A stretch of DNA of 64,000 nt from Pectinophora gossypiella (taxonomy: Eukaryota; Arthropoda; Insecta; Lepidoptera; Gelechiidae): assembly GCF_024362695.1 (NCBI RefSeq), contig NC_065419.1, forward strand, positions 8,866,678 through 8,930,677, in the 5' to 3' direction. Shown here in pieces: positions 48,736 through 60,239 of this stretch. How positions within the stretch are numbered: the stretch's first letter is position 1; each line of letters begins with the position of its first letter. A program made the position numbers and the translations under genes. The notes under the pieces were generated by a model. That model saw nothing but the letters and a program-made list of their open reading frames with translations. It made no database searches and was not told where the DNA came from.

Positions 48736-49480
48736 ATAAAGTATACCCAGTCTGGCGTGGGTGTGTGAAGTGGACGATAAAGATGAATGAGGTGAGAGTG
48801 AGCAAGTATTGAGAAGACCACATTTTTTTCTTGTCGATTGTAAGTTGGGAATTTGGGCTTAATAGAAAAGCGTCTAGAATATATTACAGAAACACGTGTG
48901 AATAAGGACTAAAAATAGCGACAAACATGTTGGCTAGCTTATTGTAATGAAATAACAAAGAAACTGCGTAATAATTGAAGTACTTATTCATAAAAATATT
49001 GTGATGGAACGAATGGTGCAAATAGTAAATAAAATTTAAATAGCAAAATTCGAAAGTTAATTCGAGAAAATTTAAAAACGATACGTCAATTTAGTTCCGG
49101 AACGAAGGATATTATGGAACAATGGCGAATTGGTGGATGGCGCACGAACGAAGTGAATAATAAAGAGACGTACAACGAATATATTAATAAATGATTAAAT
49201 TAAGCGTAAAGACGTGTAATGAGTAGGGAAACCCAGAATATGTGCAAAAATATAGAGAGTAATACGGATGAAGTTGCAAACAAATGGTTCAATAAAAACG
49301 AAAATGTTTAACAATTAGTTAGACAGAGAGAAAGAAAAATACTTATTGTTGATGTTAATTAAATTGAGCGTACTGCAGGATAAAATAAATATAGGGTTTA
49401 GATAGAAACATGTGAAAGAGAGAAGCTTTTCTCTCTTGCGAAAAAGGTTAAATACATTTGGTAGTTGATGATTATGTATG
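48736..49480 (+). repeat. Purine-rich strand-asymmetric block, possible decayed element
   Basis: The plus strand is strikingly rich in A and G with few C over about 700 bases (for example GATGAATGAGGTGAGAGTGA and CAGAGAGAAAGAAAAATACT). It has no long open frame. Such asymmetry resembles the internal region of large non-coding LTR derivatives, but I found no flanking direct repeats or primer-binding site. Confidence 0.3.
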
Positions 49481-50571
49481 TCGTGTTAAATAAAATGATA
49501 CATTTACAAAAAAAAATATACTCTCATAAAATTTGCACATTCCAGGACCATAACGATAATGAAAACCAGGTGTTCCATAGGTACTGAAGGTTACTGCCAT
49601 AAAAGTATAGGTAAATATTATATCCATTTTCTGTTACATGATACCACTTGAACCGAAATCATTGTAATCAGTAACCGATAAGATTGGCACAATTTCAAGG
49701 GCGACTACGTCTGCACTGTTTACAAAATACGCGACCAACGAATATATGGACGCTGTAAATTTAATGTGACGGGTATATTTTTTATTGATAATTATTATGT
49801 TTAAGGTTTATCATGTCTAAAATAAATTTTAAATAGATTTATATTTTTGATGCTTTGTTTATGTGCCAAGCAGCTAACGAGAAATATATGTAGAGAGTAT
49901 TGTGTCTTGAAATTTAAACCAGATAATAACGTCATAATTCCGCTTTTGCCAGTCAGTCTATTTGTGTTTTTTATAACAATATTGTACTTCGTAAATATCA
50001 AAAGTTAAAAAAATATTACCTCATCCGAAAGAGGTGAAGCAAGAGGGGAATCTTTAGAATTCCTCCTCTTCATAAAATGCTTCTCAACCAACGCGCTTAA
50101 CGATGATCTTCTGTTAGTTGAAAACATATTATTTACTGTCAACAGTCACTGTTATCACTTTGTCTATTTACATATCTACTATATCAATAACATTCTATGT
50201 CACTAAAAATAAATTCAAAAAATATAACACTTCCCAACTATATTAATACGTCCGCTCAACCAGAATTTGCAGAGGAAAATGGTACGAAAACTCATACATA
50301 TACATACCATGTGCGGATGAATATGTAATTAATTCTACTGATAGCAGCGTAGACACCAGGAAAAAACGGCTTGATAACAGGATTTACCATTAGACATTTA
50401 CATACACTGTTCATAAAAATTAGGGTTTATTTTTCATGGGGTGGAAATTGATAACTAAACGAAGCTTACTGCGGCATCGATAAACAATATCAAAGATACG
50501 TAAACTCCAAAAGTATATTCAACAGGCCGTTGAAGTCACACTTAATATAGCAACACAACATATTCATATTA
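49481..50571. other. AT-rich non-coding stretch
   Basis: No gene or repeat recognised. Confidence 0.5.
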
Positions 50572-50690
50572 ATTTATTTATTGCAAAGTCAGAAATATTT
50601 AAGGTGGTACATGGTAGTAGATGCATGTGACGCCCTGCAAGGGCACAGCAACATAAGAGGTGACAGCAGCTTTGGAATAACACTATTATA
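50572..50690 (-). repeat. Probable LINE 3'-end fragment
   Basis: On the minus strand: GTGCCCTTGCAGGGCGTCAC, ATGCATCTACTACCATGTAC, CACCTTAA, then TTGCAATAAATAAAT. The GC-rich block ending in AATAAA plus an AAAT tail looks like a non-LTR retrotransposon 3' UTR. Confidence 0.5.
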
Positions 50691-53618
50691 AAGTAGCATA
50701 GAAAATAATGAATTAAACAAAGAAATTAACTAAGTTAAGAAATAGTGTAACTAACAAAATTATTATACACATGTAAAATTATTACAAGATAATATTCAAC
50801 ACAGTCTAAAATATATACATTTTTTAAATTTTATTATTATAAATATTATATATAAATACTTAATTTAAAAATGCTATGACATATACAATAAATATTTTTA
50901 TAACCTTTTTTTATATAAAAACAATTCTTAACTTCATTTGAAAACATGAAGTAACTGAAGAATAAATTATACCATATTATCTGTACCTATGTAAAATAAT
51001 ACTTAAACACGTGCTGCGACAGATGAAAATAGGTAGTCTGTTCTGTTGCAGATAGACTAAAAACACAATAACTGCTAATTTACTGTTGATAACAAAATAC
51101 TTACGAAGGATACAATACTCGTCAAATAACAGTTGCAACTCCTCTAAAACAACAAAGACCTTCTAAACTTGGAAGTACCATAGCAAACGGATTTCCCCTT
51201 GTCTCCGAAACTAATGAATCGTGGAAAGACCACAAGAAGGTTATTTGAAACAAAAGACTAATGATCTGCGTTAAAAACAAACAATACTGCTTGTAGGCAT
51301 TCGCTAAACATAAAACAGCTGATGGTAAATAAAATAGAAACTATTACGAATAGCTCGCAAAACTGAAATATATCGCAGTTAACCTGGTCCACTTTTCTAA
51401 AATATTTCAAGAAACGAGAATTACCTCATTTATAACAACGCTACAACCACCACATGAAATTGTACAGAATATTATGAATATTTTGCAAAATATTTTGAAA
51501 ATAGACACATTTCTAATTTCAATGCCATTGACTGAACAAATGCCGTACTCTAATAGAAACAACTGGAACTAAGTTTAATTAACTTTACAAAATATCATAC
51601 AGACATGCAATAGACACATTAAATGATACTGAAATACTTAATACAAATATATTTTAGATCGTTTAGGTAATAATCTGCTAATTGGGTAGGCATTGTTGTT
51701 TTAGCAATTCATTGAAAACATAATATAGTAAAAGTATAACATTGTGATAGTGTCGATTATATTTTATTTTTCTTTTATTTTGTCTAGATACTAATACTGG
51801 GTAGTTAAAATCTTTCCAACAAACTTATTTTCTTTTGTCATCTATTCAAACACCTGAAACATTCCAAAAACTGTTTCGGTTTTGGAGGATACTGAATAAA
51901 ACATTGGCTTAAGTTATATCATTTCATTATTTCTTCCCAAATTATGGTCTCCAAGGATTTCACAAAGAGATAGATCGAAGTTGAGGTAACTCGCTGAATA
52001 TTATATTAGCAACAATATTCATGTGGGAATTCTGTAAATTCTATTAATATGAGTCCCCGTTGGATGTTCCCTTTATAGAATTGTTGCTTTATTTGGTAAA
52101 GTTTTGGTAAAAATGGTGCTGAAATATTACTACTATATTTAAAAGTGCTGTATTGCATAAATGTTATCAAACGTTTTGTGTCAAATAATAAAACAAAATT
52201 ATTTTCGCTAATAGTATAGACCTCAGGTATAGACATAATTACTCAAACCAGGTGAATCAGTGAATGTCACTATTGTATTTTAAAGTCAACATATTAAAAA
52301 AAAGTCAAATGCACAACGTGACGCAACAATAGACTAAACTAGAATAACTACGCGTGGAGTGGTTGGGGTCAACCCCAACCGCTTTCCTAGCTTTAGCTTT
52401 GTTTTCCCTCAGTTTCTTTTGCAATTTGGTTACCAAAACAGGAGCGAGGTCTCAAAGGATAAAGTTGCCCCTCCGTAAAGTGGTCCGATTGAAAAGTTCT
52501 CCGGAAGCCCTTATAGCTGAAGTTGTGTCGATGCACTTACTGTTTTTTAACATTTTTGTACTTATTACACTTTGTTCCGAAGCGAAAGCGAGCAAGTTTA
52601 TTAATTTAGACATTCTTTGTGAACACTTCGCCTCGGCTGTAAACAAAGACTATAATATGAAAAATTGCCAATGACCAAATTTTTCGTTAGTCAAACGTAG
52701 TTCTAATTTTCAAATTTTTTCGTTTATCATTTTCCATTTCCATCATGAAAGCTTACCTAAGTATGCAGATATATAAATCAACAGCATAATATTCTCAAAG
52801 AGTACAAAACTTGTAACTTCGATAAGTACTCCAGTTTATGGATATTGGAAACACGAATTATGGCGTTCAAACTTCTAGATGGTTTTACTTCAGATTTATT
52901 GAAGGGAAAGTTTTGTTAAATGATCGTACCTGACGTAATTTTAAAAATCCTTTCCCCTACAGATTATTTACGAGATAAAATAAAAAAATAATATAGATAA
53001 AAAGTTTTCTTTTCCTGTATTTGAGTTATAGATAACCTTAAATGGATTTATATTTAATTCAATAATGTTTTTGTACCGTGTAGTAAAGGTAGTTCAACGT
53101 AACTGTACGTAACAGTTTACGAGTTTCACTATAAGAAAACGCTGAATCCTAAATTTCGTTCATTCCTTGGTGTGTCAAGGTAAAGAGGTAAGATCTCATC
53201 AGAAAAAGTAGAACAAGTCCACTTGGCACACGTACGTTCATTCGTTGCCATCTCAATAACGTGCAATGTTTACATCCCTGGCCCGCTGAAATATTGGATC
53301 GTTTGCCTACGTGTGCTGGGTTTTTAATTTTGTACGTTTTCCCCGAACAGGTATCAGTCTTAGGAAAAATTCACTGAATTACAGCAAAGGAAAAATGAAT
53401 AATAACTCTTTTTTGTGAGCATTTAATAGTCTATAGGGGCTGGTTTTCTAAATGATTTTGTAATTCTAAGAGATTATGTATAGATTATCTACTAATACAC
53501 ACCTCACAAGAGTAAATAACCCCAAGTCTATTATATAAAAATAAAAGAAGACTTCGGCAAAGCCCGCAAATAACCAGCTAAAACACTCCATTGTCTTTTT
53601 ACCTCTTCATAAATATTA
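50691..53618. other. AT-rich non-coding stretch
   Basis: No supported gene. The 106-codon frame at 52354-52674 begins at a GTG, has no usable ATG near its N-terminus and shows no recognisable domain. Confidence 0.45.
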
Positions 53619-53747
53619 ATGGAATTCACGCCTTTCGCCATACCTTCAGAGACGTATGAGGGTGCCGAGATTTATATGGGGTTTAAGTCTGACCCTAGCG
53701 AAATCGTGTACAGCGCCATCTATTTTTCGGAGCGGCCCATTTGCTGA
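53619..53747 (+). other. Short ATG frame in a likely repeat block
   Basis: An ATG frame of 42 codons (MEFTPFAIPSETYEGAEIYM and on to SERPIC) occupies a GC-richer block just before the hairpin element. The nucleotide strings GGTGCCGAGATTTATATGGG and ACAGCGCCATCTAT recall a dispersed moth repeat, so I favour repeat over gene. Confidence 0.25.
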
Positions 53748-53886
53748 CACGGGTCACCCGTGTTGTTCCAAATGTGTGTAAACCGAACCGTTAGATTCAC
53801 ATGTGACAAAATACACATTTTAAAAAAGCTATTGCACTTAAAATAACTTACTCAAAGAAAGATAAATAAGAAAAAAACATCTGAAA

Positions 53887-54308
53887 AAAATTTTTAACAA
53901 AAAAAAACCGACTTCAAACGCAAAACTAAAAAGCAATAAATAAATTTACTTCGCACAAAGTAATTAGTACGTATTTTCAATTAGTTAATTATTTTATAAT
54001 TCTGAAGTCGGTGCCAAGGAAATGCTACAACGAAGTACCGATTCATATATTTTTCAATACTGATTGTTTTGTAATTTTTTGTTTGACATTGTTTTGTAAT
54101 TGCTTTGATATAGGTATTAAACAATATTGTGTGTACATAGTAATTTGATATTGTAGTAGGGTTGTTGTAGCATTTACTTGGCACCGACTTCAGAATTATA
54201 AAATAATTAACTAATTGAAAATACGTACTAATTACTTTGTGCGAAGTAAATTTATTTATTGCTTTTTAGTTTTGCGTTTGAAGTCGGTTTTTTTTTGTTA
54301 AAAATTTT
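53887..54308. mobile_element. Foldback element with 145-bp inverted arms
   Basis: Left arm 53887-54031 and right arm 54164-54308 are reverse complements over 145 bases with one mismatch that I can see (G at 54019 against the expected T). They enclose a 132-base AT-rich loop. The outer ends read TTTTTAAC, nine A, then CCGACTTCAAACGC. The inner ends read GAAGTCGGTGCC and so repeat the GAAGTCGG core. A transcript crossing it would form a long hairpin RNA. No coding capacity. It is a MITE-like foldback element; no target duplication can be defined in the flanking A/T runs. Confidence 0.88.
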
Positions 54309-54441
54309 ATTTTATTTTACGATTTTAAGTGATGGTTAGACCGAGCAAGGATGCAGACAGACAGATTTTCTGATTTATATTCATATATAATAATATAATA
54401 TATTATTAGTAGTGATCACAATTATTATTGATGAACATGTT

Positions 54442-54516
54442 TACACACACACACACACTCACACACGCGCTAACGCACACGAGCACACGCGCACGTACAC
54501 ACGCACACACACAGAC

Positions 54517-54556
<40 letters not shown>

Positions 54557-54606
54557 GCTCACACACACACGCACACACACACATGTGTATGTGTACATAC
54601 ACACAT
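54442..54606 (+). repeat. Compound CA microsatellite
   Basis: Mostly (CA)n with CG, CTC and ACG interruptions, ending ACATGTGTATGTGTACATAC. The His/Thr-rich frames across it are artefacts. Confidence 0.95.
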
Positions 54607-54709
54607 GTGGTTGTCAGTGGAAGCTGCTATCATACACACTCACGCATACATATAGATACAGTAGATTTCGCGTGGTTGTGTCCTGTTTATTCGAAACTGT
54701 CCCTCTTCG

Positions 54710-55680
54710 TATGGCGGCCATCTTGTTTTTCCGCCACTTTGTTCTTTTTCACCGGCGACAGAATTTGACCAAGATTTAAATGGGTGTCGTGGAAACAAAC
54801 AAAATCCAGGTGCAATAGGTTTGCCAGGCCGTAAGATGTCTCCCTGATTGGGAGCAGTTTTCAAAGATGACGTTCCGATCACACGCCTATACATCATTTT
54901 TACCCCCAAGACATTTTCTGGAAAAACAAAATTTTGTATGGCGGCCATCTTGTTTTTTCGCCATTTTGTATTTTTTTCACCGGCCATTAAATTCGACCAA
55001 GATTTAAATAGGTTTCGTGAAAGAAAAATTGGTTCAGGTGTGATAGTTTCGCCAGGCCGTAGGGTGTCACCCTGATGCGGAGCAGTTTTCGAAAATCGGG
55101 AAGTATTTCCATACTTAACATGACGATCCGACCACAACCCCGATATATATTTTATATCCCGAGACATTTTCTGAAAAAACAAAATTGTGTATGGCGGCCA
55201 TCTTGTTTTTCCGCCATTTTGTTTTTTTTTTACGCGCTATGGAATTTGACCAAGATTTAAATAAGTGCTCTCAAAGAAATATTGGTTCACGTGCGATAGT
55301 TTTGCCAGGCCGTAGAGTATCTCTCTGATGCGGAGCAGTTTTTGGTGATCAGAAAGTATTTCCGTACTCTACATGACGTTTTGAGTAAGCGCCCCATACA
55401 TTATTTTTACCCAAACGGGCTTCTTCCAAAATCGACAAAATTTTGTATGGCGGCCATCTTTTTTTTCCGCCATTTTGTTTTTTTGCACCGGCGATTGGAT
55501 TTGATCAAGATTTAAATACGTTTCGTGAAAGAAAAATTGCTCCAGGTTGTATAGTTTTGCCAGGCCATAGGGTATCTCCCTGATGCTGACCAGTTTTCGA
55601 AGGCCGGGAAGTTTTCCCGAAGCCTAAAGATCGATCCGATCAATATGACTTTACAAACGCACTAGTCGCTCCTACGATTT
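54710..55680 (+). repeat. Four tandem units of a TATGGCGGCCATCTTG module
   Basis: Units begin at 54710, 54937, 55190 and 55446 (spacings 227, 253 and 256). Each runs through TATGGCGGCCATCTTGTTTT, CCGCCATTTTGT, TTTGACCAAGATTTAAAT, TTTGCCAGGCCGTAG and a GATGCGGAGCAGTTTT-like segment. Units are diverged from each other, with small indels in the T runs. The minus-strand 180-codon frame at 54640-55182 arises from this repetition and is not a gene. Confidence 0.9.
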
Positions 55681-55821
55681 TTGAAAATTCCCCTCGATTT
55701 CTCTGGTCTTCCATCATCAGATCCTGACTTCCTTGACATGGGACCCCCTTGGGTATATCTCCTTTCAAACAAAAAAAGAATTATCAAAATCGGTTCATAT
55801 ACGACGAAGATATGCCCGAAC

Positions 55822-55852
<31 letters not shown>

Positions 55853-55894
55853 TATACGGTCGAATTGAGAACCTCCTCCTTTTTTGAAGTCGGT
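55681..55894 (+). repeat. Terminal block of the repeat family with poly-A run
   Basis: CTTCCATCATCAGATCCTGA, CATGGGACCCCCTTGGG, AAAATCGGTTCATATACGAC, a 25-base A run (55828-55852), then GGTCGAATTGAGAACCTCCT and TTTTTTGAAGTCGGT. It ends in the same GAAGTCGGT core as the foldback element at 53887-54308. A diverged copy of its end lies at 8574-8613. From memory this terminus is abundant in moth genomes. Confidence 0.75.
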
Positions 55895-56330
55895 AAAAAG
55901 TAACAGATACGCATTAGTCAAAAGCTAAAGCTAATTTTCCTCTGAGTAAATCATTTTGAGAGTGGCTAACCTTTCAAAATGTTTAATAAGCGCAGACTGA
56001 TTGGCAGGTGAAGCAAAAATGTCGGAGTTCATTTTACAGTTGTCCAGAAGCAAACTTCTAGCGACGTACGTGTCCAAAATTCATACATATTTATGAGAGT
56101 CCTAGACAAGTCTTGGAACATTGAAGAATTGGGAAAACATCTCGAGATTTACTCGGATTATCTGAAAGTGTCCGGTCTGGTCATCACGTCCTAAATTGAT
56201 GTAAGAATATTTTTTGTTTCGTTGCTGTTAATCTTTGTTACTTAGCCATCTATCACATTGAGAATTACGTCAGAAGTGTTCTGAACATTATATTATTTGC
56301 TGTAGGTGGCAAAGTTATTACATTGATATC
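55895..56330. other. Non-coding spacer between two repeat elements
   Basis: AT-rich, no gene seen. Confidence 0.5.
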
Positions 56331-56705
56331 GGCCCCGATTCCTGCAGACACCGCCTAATTTTATTTTAAGTTATATCCGTCATTTTCATATCCGTCGAAA
56401 AGGAAAGGGACGGATGATTCACAGCTCTTAATTTTAGGAAGAATGAGTAAATGAATGAATAACCCGGGCGAATCAAAAGGTACGTCGCTGGTATGCAATC
56501 CGTTTGACGTGCTGTCTACTTAACTGTGACGGGTTATTAACGGATGTAAAATTTTTAGACGGTTGGTTTAGATTTGTGCTTAAAATTGACGTGTGTTCCA
56601 TTAATTTTATGCTTGTCGATTACCCGTCCCTTCCTTTTCGGCGGATAAGAAAATGACAGATATAACATAAAATAAAATTAGATGGTATTTACAGGAATTA
56701 GCACC
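56331..56705. mobile_element. MITE with ~85-bp imperfect terminal inverted repeats
   Basis: The left end starts GGCCCCGATTCCTGCAGACA and continues CTAATTTTATTTTAAGTTAT, then TCCGTCGAAAAGGAAAGGGA. The right end read backwards starts GGTGCTAATTCCTGTAAATA and continues CTAATTTTATTTTATGTTAT, then TCCGCCGAAAAGGAAGGGAC. No transposase frame. The right end is more decayed. Target duplication not evident. I recognise the left sequence as a repeat common in moth genomes. Confidence 0.82.
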
Positions 56706-58837
56706 ATTATGAGAATAATGAAAAGAGTTATGTCCTAATGGCGTAGACAAAAATGATGATAATAACGATAATTCGGTAAGATTAGTTGAATTTCTAAAAT
56801 AACAATAATTTTGTAATAATATCCGCATTTTACTATAACGATTGGCATCTGCATCCACGGATTAGGACAAACAGTTTTCTAAACAGAGCATGTCTAGCGA
56901 CCGACTTCCCGATCAATTGAGATTCAATGAAAACTGTTAATGAACCAATATACCGTGCACTATACTTAGCTACCGAGAAAACAAGCAAGAAAGTAACTGT
57001 ACAACACGTCACGCATTTACATTGCGTCTTTATAAAAAAGCTTTATTGCGAGGGAGATAACTAGATTAGATTTAATGGCGTTTATTAGGAGCAATATTGA
57101 GTATGGTTAAGTAGGAGCATGATTAAGGTGCTAAAAAACTTTTTTACTATGATCCTATGAGCTCATCTATCAACTAAATAAGGTGTAAAGTAATTTTAGT
57201 TAAGTGTTCTGGTAATGCGATCTAAGCATGCTTAAAAAATATGTGCCTACTTCATATTTTTTGCCAAACAAAAAACAATGAAGATCTTGCAATAAGCACC
57301 GAATCCATTCAACATTAAAATAATAAAAAAGATGAAATAAATAAACTTCTTTCAAGTTTATTCACGCAAATGTTACGATGCTCCAGTGGATTTGGATAGG
57401 ATTGAGAGGAGGCAGTCGGTTGAAATCTAAACCCAGTCTTTTGGATAGACGGTTTTGAAAGAAATAATATTTAAAATAAATATTCTTAGAAATCCACCGG
57501 TATAAATAAAACATTCTACAATAGAAAAACTGATCACAAGCATTCTCAATTATGGAAAAGAATTCTGAAGGTGAAGACAAGCTTAGGCATTATAAAAAAA
57601 ATAGAGTAAGGTCAAGAAATGAGTTCTATACTTCGCTTTTAAATTATTAATTAAAGGCTTGTTATTACCATAACAGACTGTGCTACATTCGCAGCCCACT
57701 TGAGCAAATATGTATTTCAATTCGCAAAAAAATAAACAGCTCAGGTATAGTAAACCACCTCGACTATTTAGTAGTCAGTTTTAAGCTACCACAAAACCTT
57801 TGACTTTACCCTGCAGGATTACCATTGTTTCCCTAAAATATCTATCTATTTCTTGTCGCCAACCGCACCTGGGCTACAAGATCTTGCTAGTGAAGTACAA
57901 TGCTCATTATTAAATCTACACCTTCAGCATTGATTAGATGTTATCAGCGCGTGAACAAATAAAAACTTAAATAACAGCTATATCGTTACGAGTAACGTTA
58001 TCTAACAGCTGCAGCGTTTGAATCGACTCGATTCATTTCCAACCCATATGTGGATATTGTATCACCAGTTTAGGTACTTTAGTATGCCTTAATATATTAT
58101 TATGCTTAGCACCGTTGGTTTTACATTATTTTAATGTTCACTTAATATCTTCACTTATTTGCATATTGATGTTCTTGTGACTACGATGTTCATGTTAGTA
58201 TTCTAATCGTATGATACAAGATCTCAAAATATTGGTTTAGTCTCCCTATTTTTCTACTAAGAAAATAATTATACACTTTATGTAAATCATGACCTCACTT
58301 AGTCTAATTATATTATTAGGTGCTTATTCTATGACATCACCCAAAAGCAATATCAGAAATAGGTCGGGGAAATAATAATGGAATTTACATGGAATATATG
58401 ATTTAGTCGTAGACGACACTAAAGTACACAATTAGCAACGGGCAATAGGGTGCGAAATTTACAGACAATATAGGAAATATTCTAGTACATCACATGCACC
58501 GTAATATACCATAACAACCGAAATATATTTACTTTTACTACTTATTGGATTTTTGTTCTAGAAGCTATTTCAAGTGAGTAACATTAAAATACATTTTCAT
58601 AGCGATATACTTACCTAAGTTTACTTTCTAATAAGTAATAATAATATAAATTACACTTTCGCTTCAAGCTATATGCAATGATGAGGTGAAAACGGAGAGC
58701 TGTATCGTGCTTTTACGAGAACAAGATCATTAATAATATACTGTTAATGAAGTATGATTACGTACAATTAATTGAAAACGGTTTCTTTGTCGAAAATTCA
58801 CCTGTTATTAAATTGAAATTATTATTATCTTATTCAG

Positions 58838-58913
58838 TCTATTCGACCCCACTGCTGGACAAAGGCTTCCCTTTGATTTTTCCACTCTTCTCGACTTTGC
58901 CCGATCCCTCCGT
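58838..58913 (-). repeat. Fragment of a moth repeat with CCACTGCTGG block
   Basis: ATTCGACCCCACTGCTGGAC, AAAGGCTTCCCTTTGATTTT and CCACTCTTCTCGAC resemble the 3' end of another dispersed element. The core CCACTGCTGG(A/G)CA(A/C)AGGC is shared with the SINE tails at 794 and 46411. Confidence 0.55.
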
Positions 58914-60184
58914 AATATTTATGACACAAAAAATATTTTCATAAAATAATTATCGACTTAAATGCCTCTGCTAGTCTGAAACCAATAAAAGATCTAATTT
59001 TTAGATTTTCCCTTCAATGAACTTTCATAGACCACGACTGTGATTGTCAGAACATATTGTAGTATATACGTACTTTACATTTGGTAACATAGTATGGAAA
59101 TTTATTGCTAAGAAAATCCACCATAGTTCTAACTATAATGAAAAATAATCTTAATTAAAGTCACTTCCGCTATCTCGACAGATCGATCGTTAAATTGAAC
59201 ACTTTCCTGAGCAATTCAGATACTAGTTTTGCATATTCACTAAGCGAAAATTAATAGGAACTACCAGGCAATTATTCTTCTACCGAAGTACCTACTTTGA
59301 ACTTACATAATGGCCTCTTTAAAACCATCATCAAGCCAATCTCCAACAACACTATTCTTGTAGACAACGATCAGATTAATTAGAAAGTATAAATAATCAC
59401 AACATGTTACACTTTATGTTATCAGGAGTAAAAGAAAGTGTGTCGAATTCATAACACGACATAGTTGCCACTACGTATCGCACGCGATTTTCTAATTTCT
59501 TCGTTTGTAAAGTATTATTTTAATACTGCATTGTTTGTAAAAACTAGGTAACGAATACAGGAAGCGATTACTCGTTTATATGGAACAGTGGATAACAAAT
59601 CGGCAATTAAAAGTGCTGCTGTTTGGACTGGCGGTGGTGGTAGTTTGGTTTTTACCCATGTTACTTTTTGCATTTGCAAAATTAAATTAACAAGTTTGTT
59701 GCATTTTTCCTGTGATATATTTCTTATATGTTTACTGCTAAGGAACATCGCAGAAGACGCAGACCTAATAGAAAAGGTAAGTAGATAGACCATCTACATG
59801 CCTTTGACGAGGATGGTCGAAACACCTGGCTGGATAGAAGAAGTTCCCTGAACTTGTTGGTAGAAGTTCCCTGGAAGAAATCGCTTCAGAGCCCATTTGT
59901 ACTGTACTTACATGTTGGACACATTTTTGTATATTCTGTGCAAAGTAAGTATAGTTTGATCTGATTTAAAGAGCCGTGGAGGAGAGGTGAGTAGGCATTT
60001 CCTCAAAATTATTAGAGAAAAGCGATTCCTCATCTAGAATCAAATTTTGAATGAAGTGAAAGCATGCATTCTATAACACTGATTGGTGCTCTGACTTCAA
60101 GAGTTCCTTAAATTCCATAGAATAAAAACATTTGTTTCAAAAAGTCCACAGACCTGCCGATTAATTCAGTAATTAATGATTAGA

Positions 60185-60239
60185 AATTATAATAATAATA
60201 TGAAAACGTAAACTATTACTTGCCATTATTATTATAATT
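60185..60239. repeat. 15-bp AT-rich inverted repeat
   Basis: AATTATAATAATAAT (60185-60199) and ATTATTATTATAATT (60225-60239) are perfect reverse complements around a 25-base spacer. Low complexity makes chance likely. Confidence 0.5.

Noticed and set aside
52354..52674. 106-codon frame with a hydrophobic, signal-like start
   Set aside because: It begins at GTG with no ATG near the N-terminus, no acceptor site and no recognisable domain.
54412..54768. His/Thr-rich plus-strand frames
   Set aside because: They translate the CA microsatellite.
54640..55182. 180-codon minus-strand frame
   Set aside because: It runs through two of the tandem TATGGCGGCCATCTTG units and repeats itself; it is a by-product of the repeat array.
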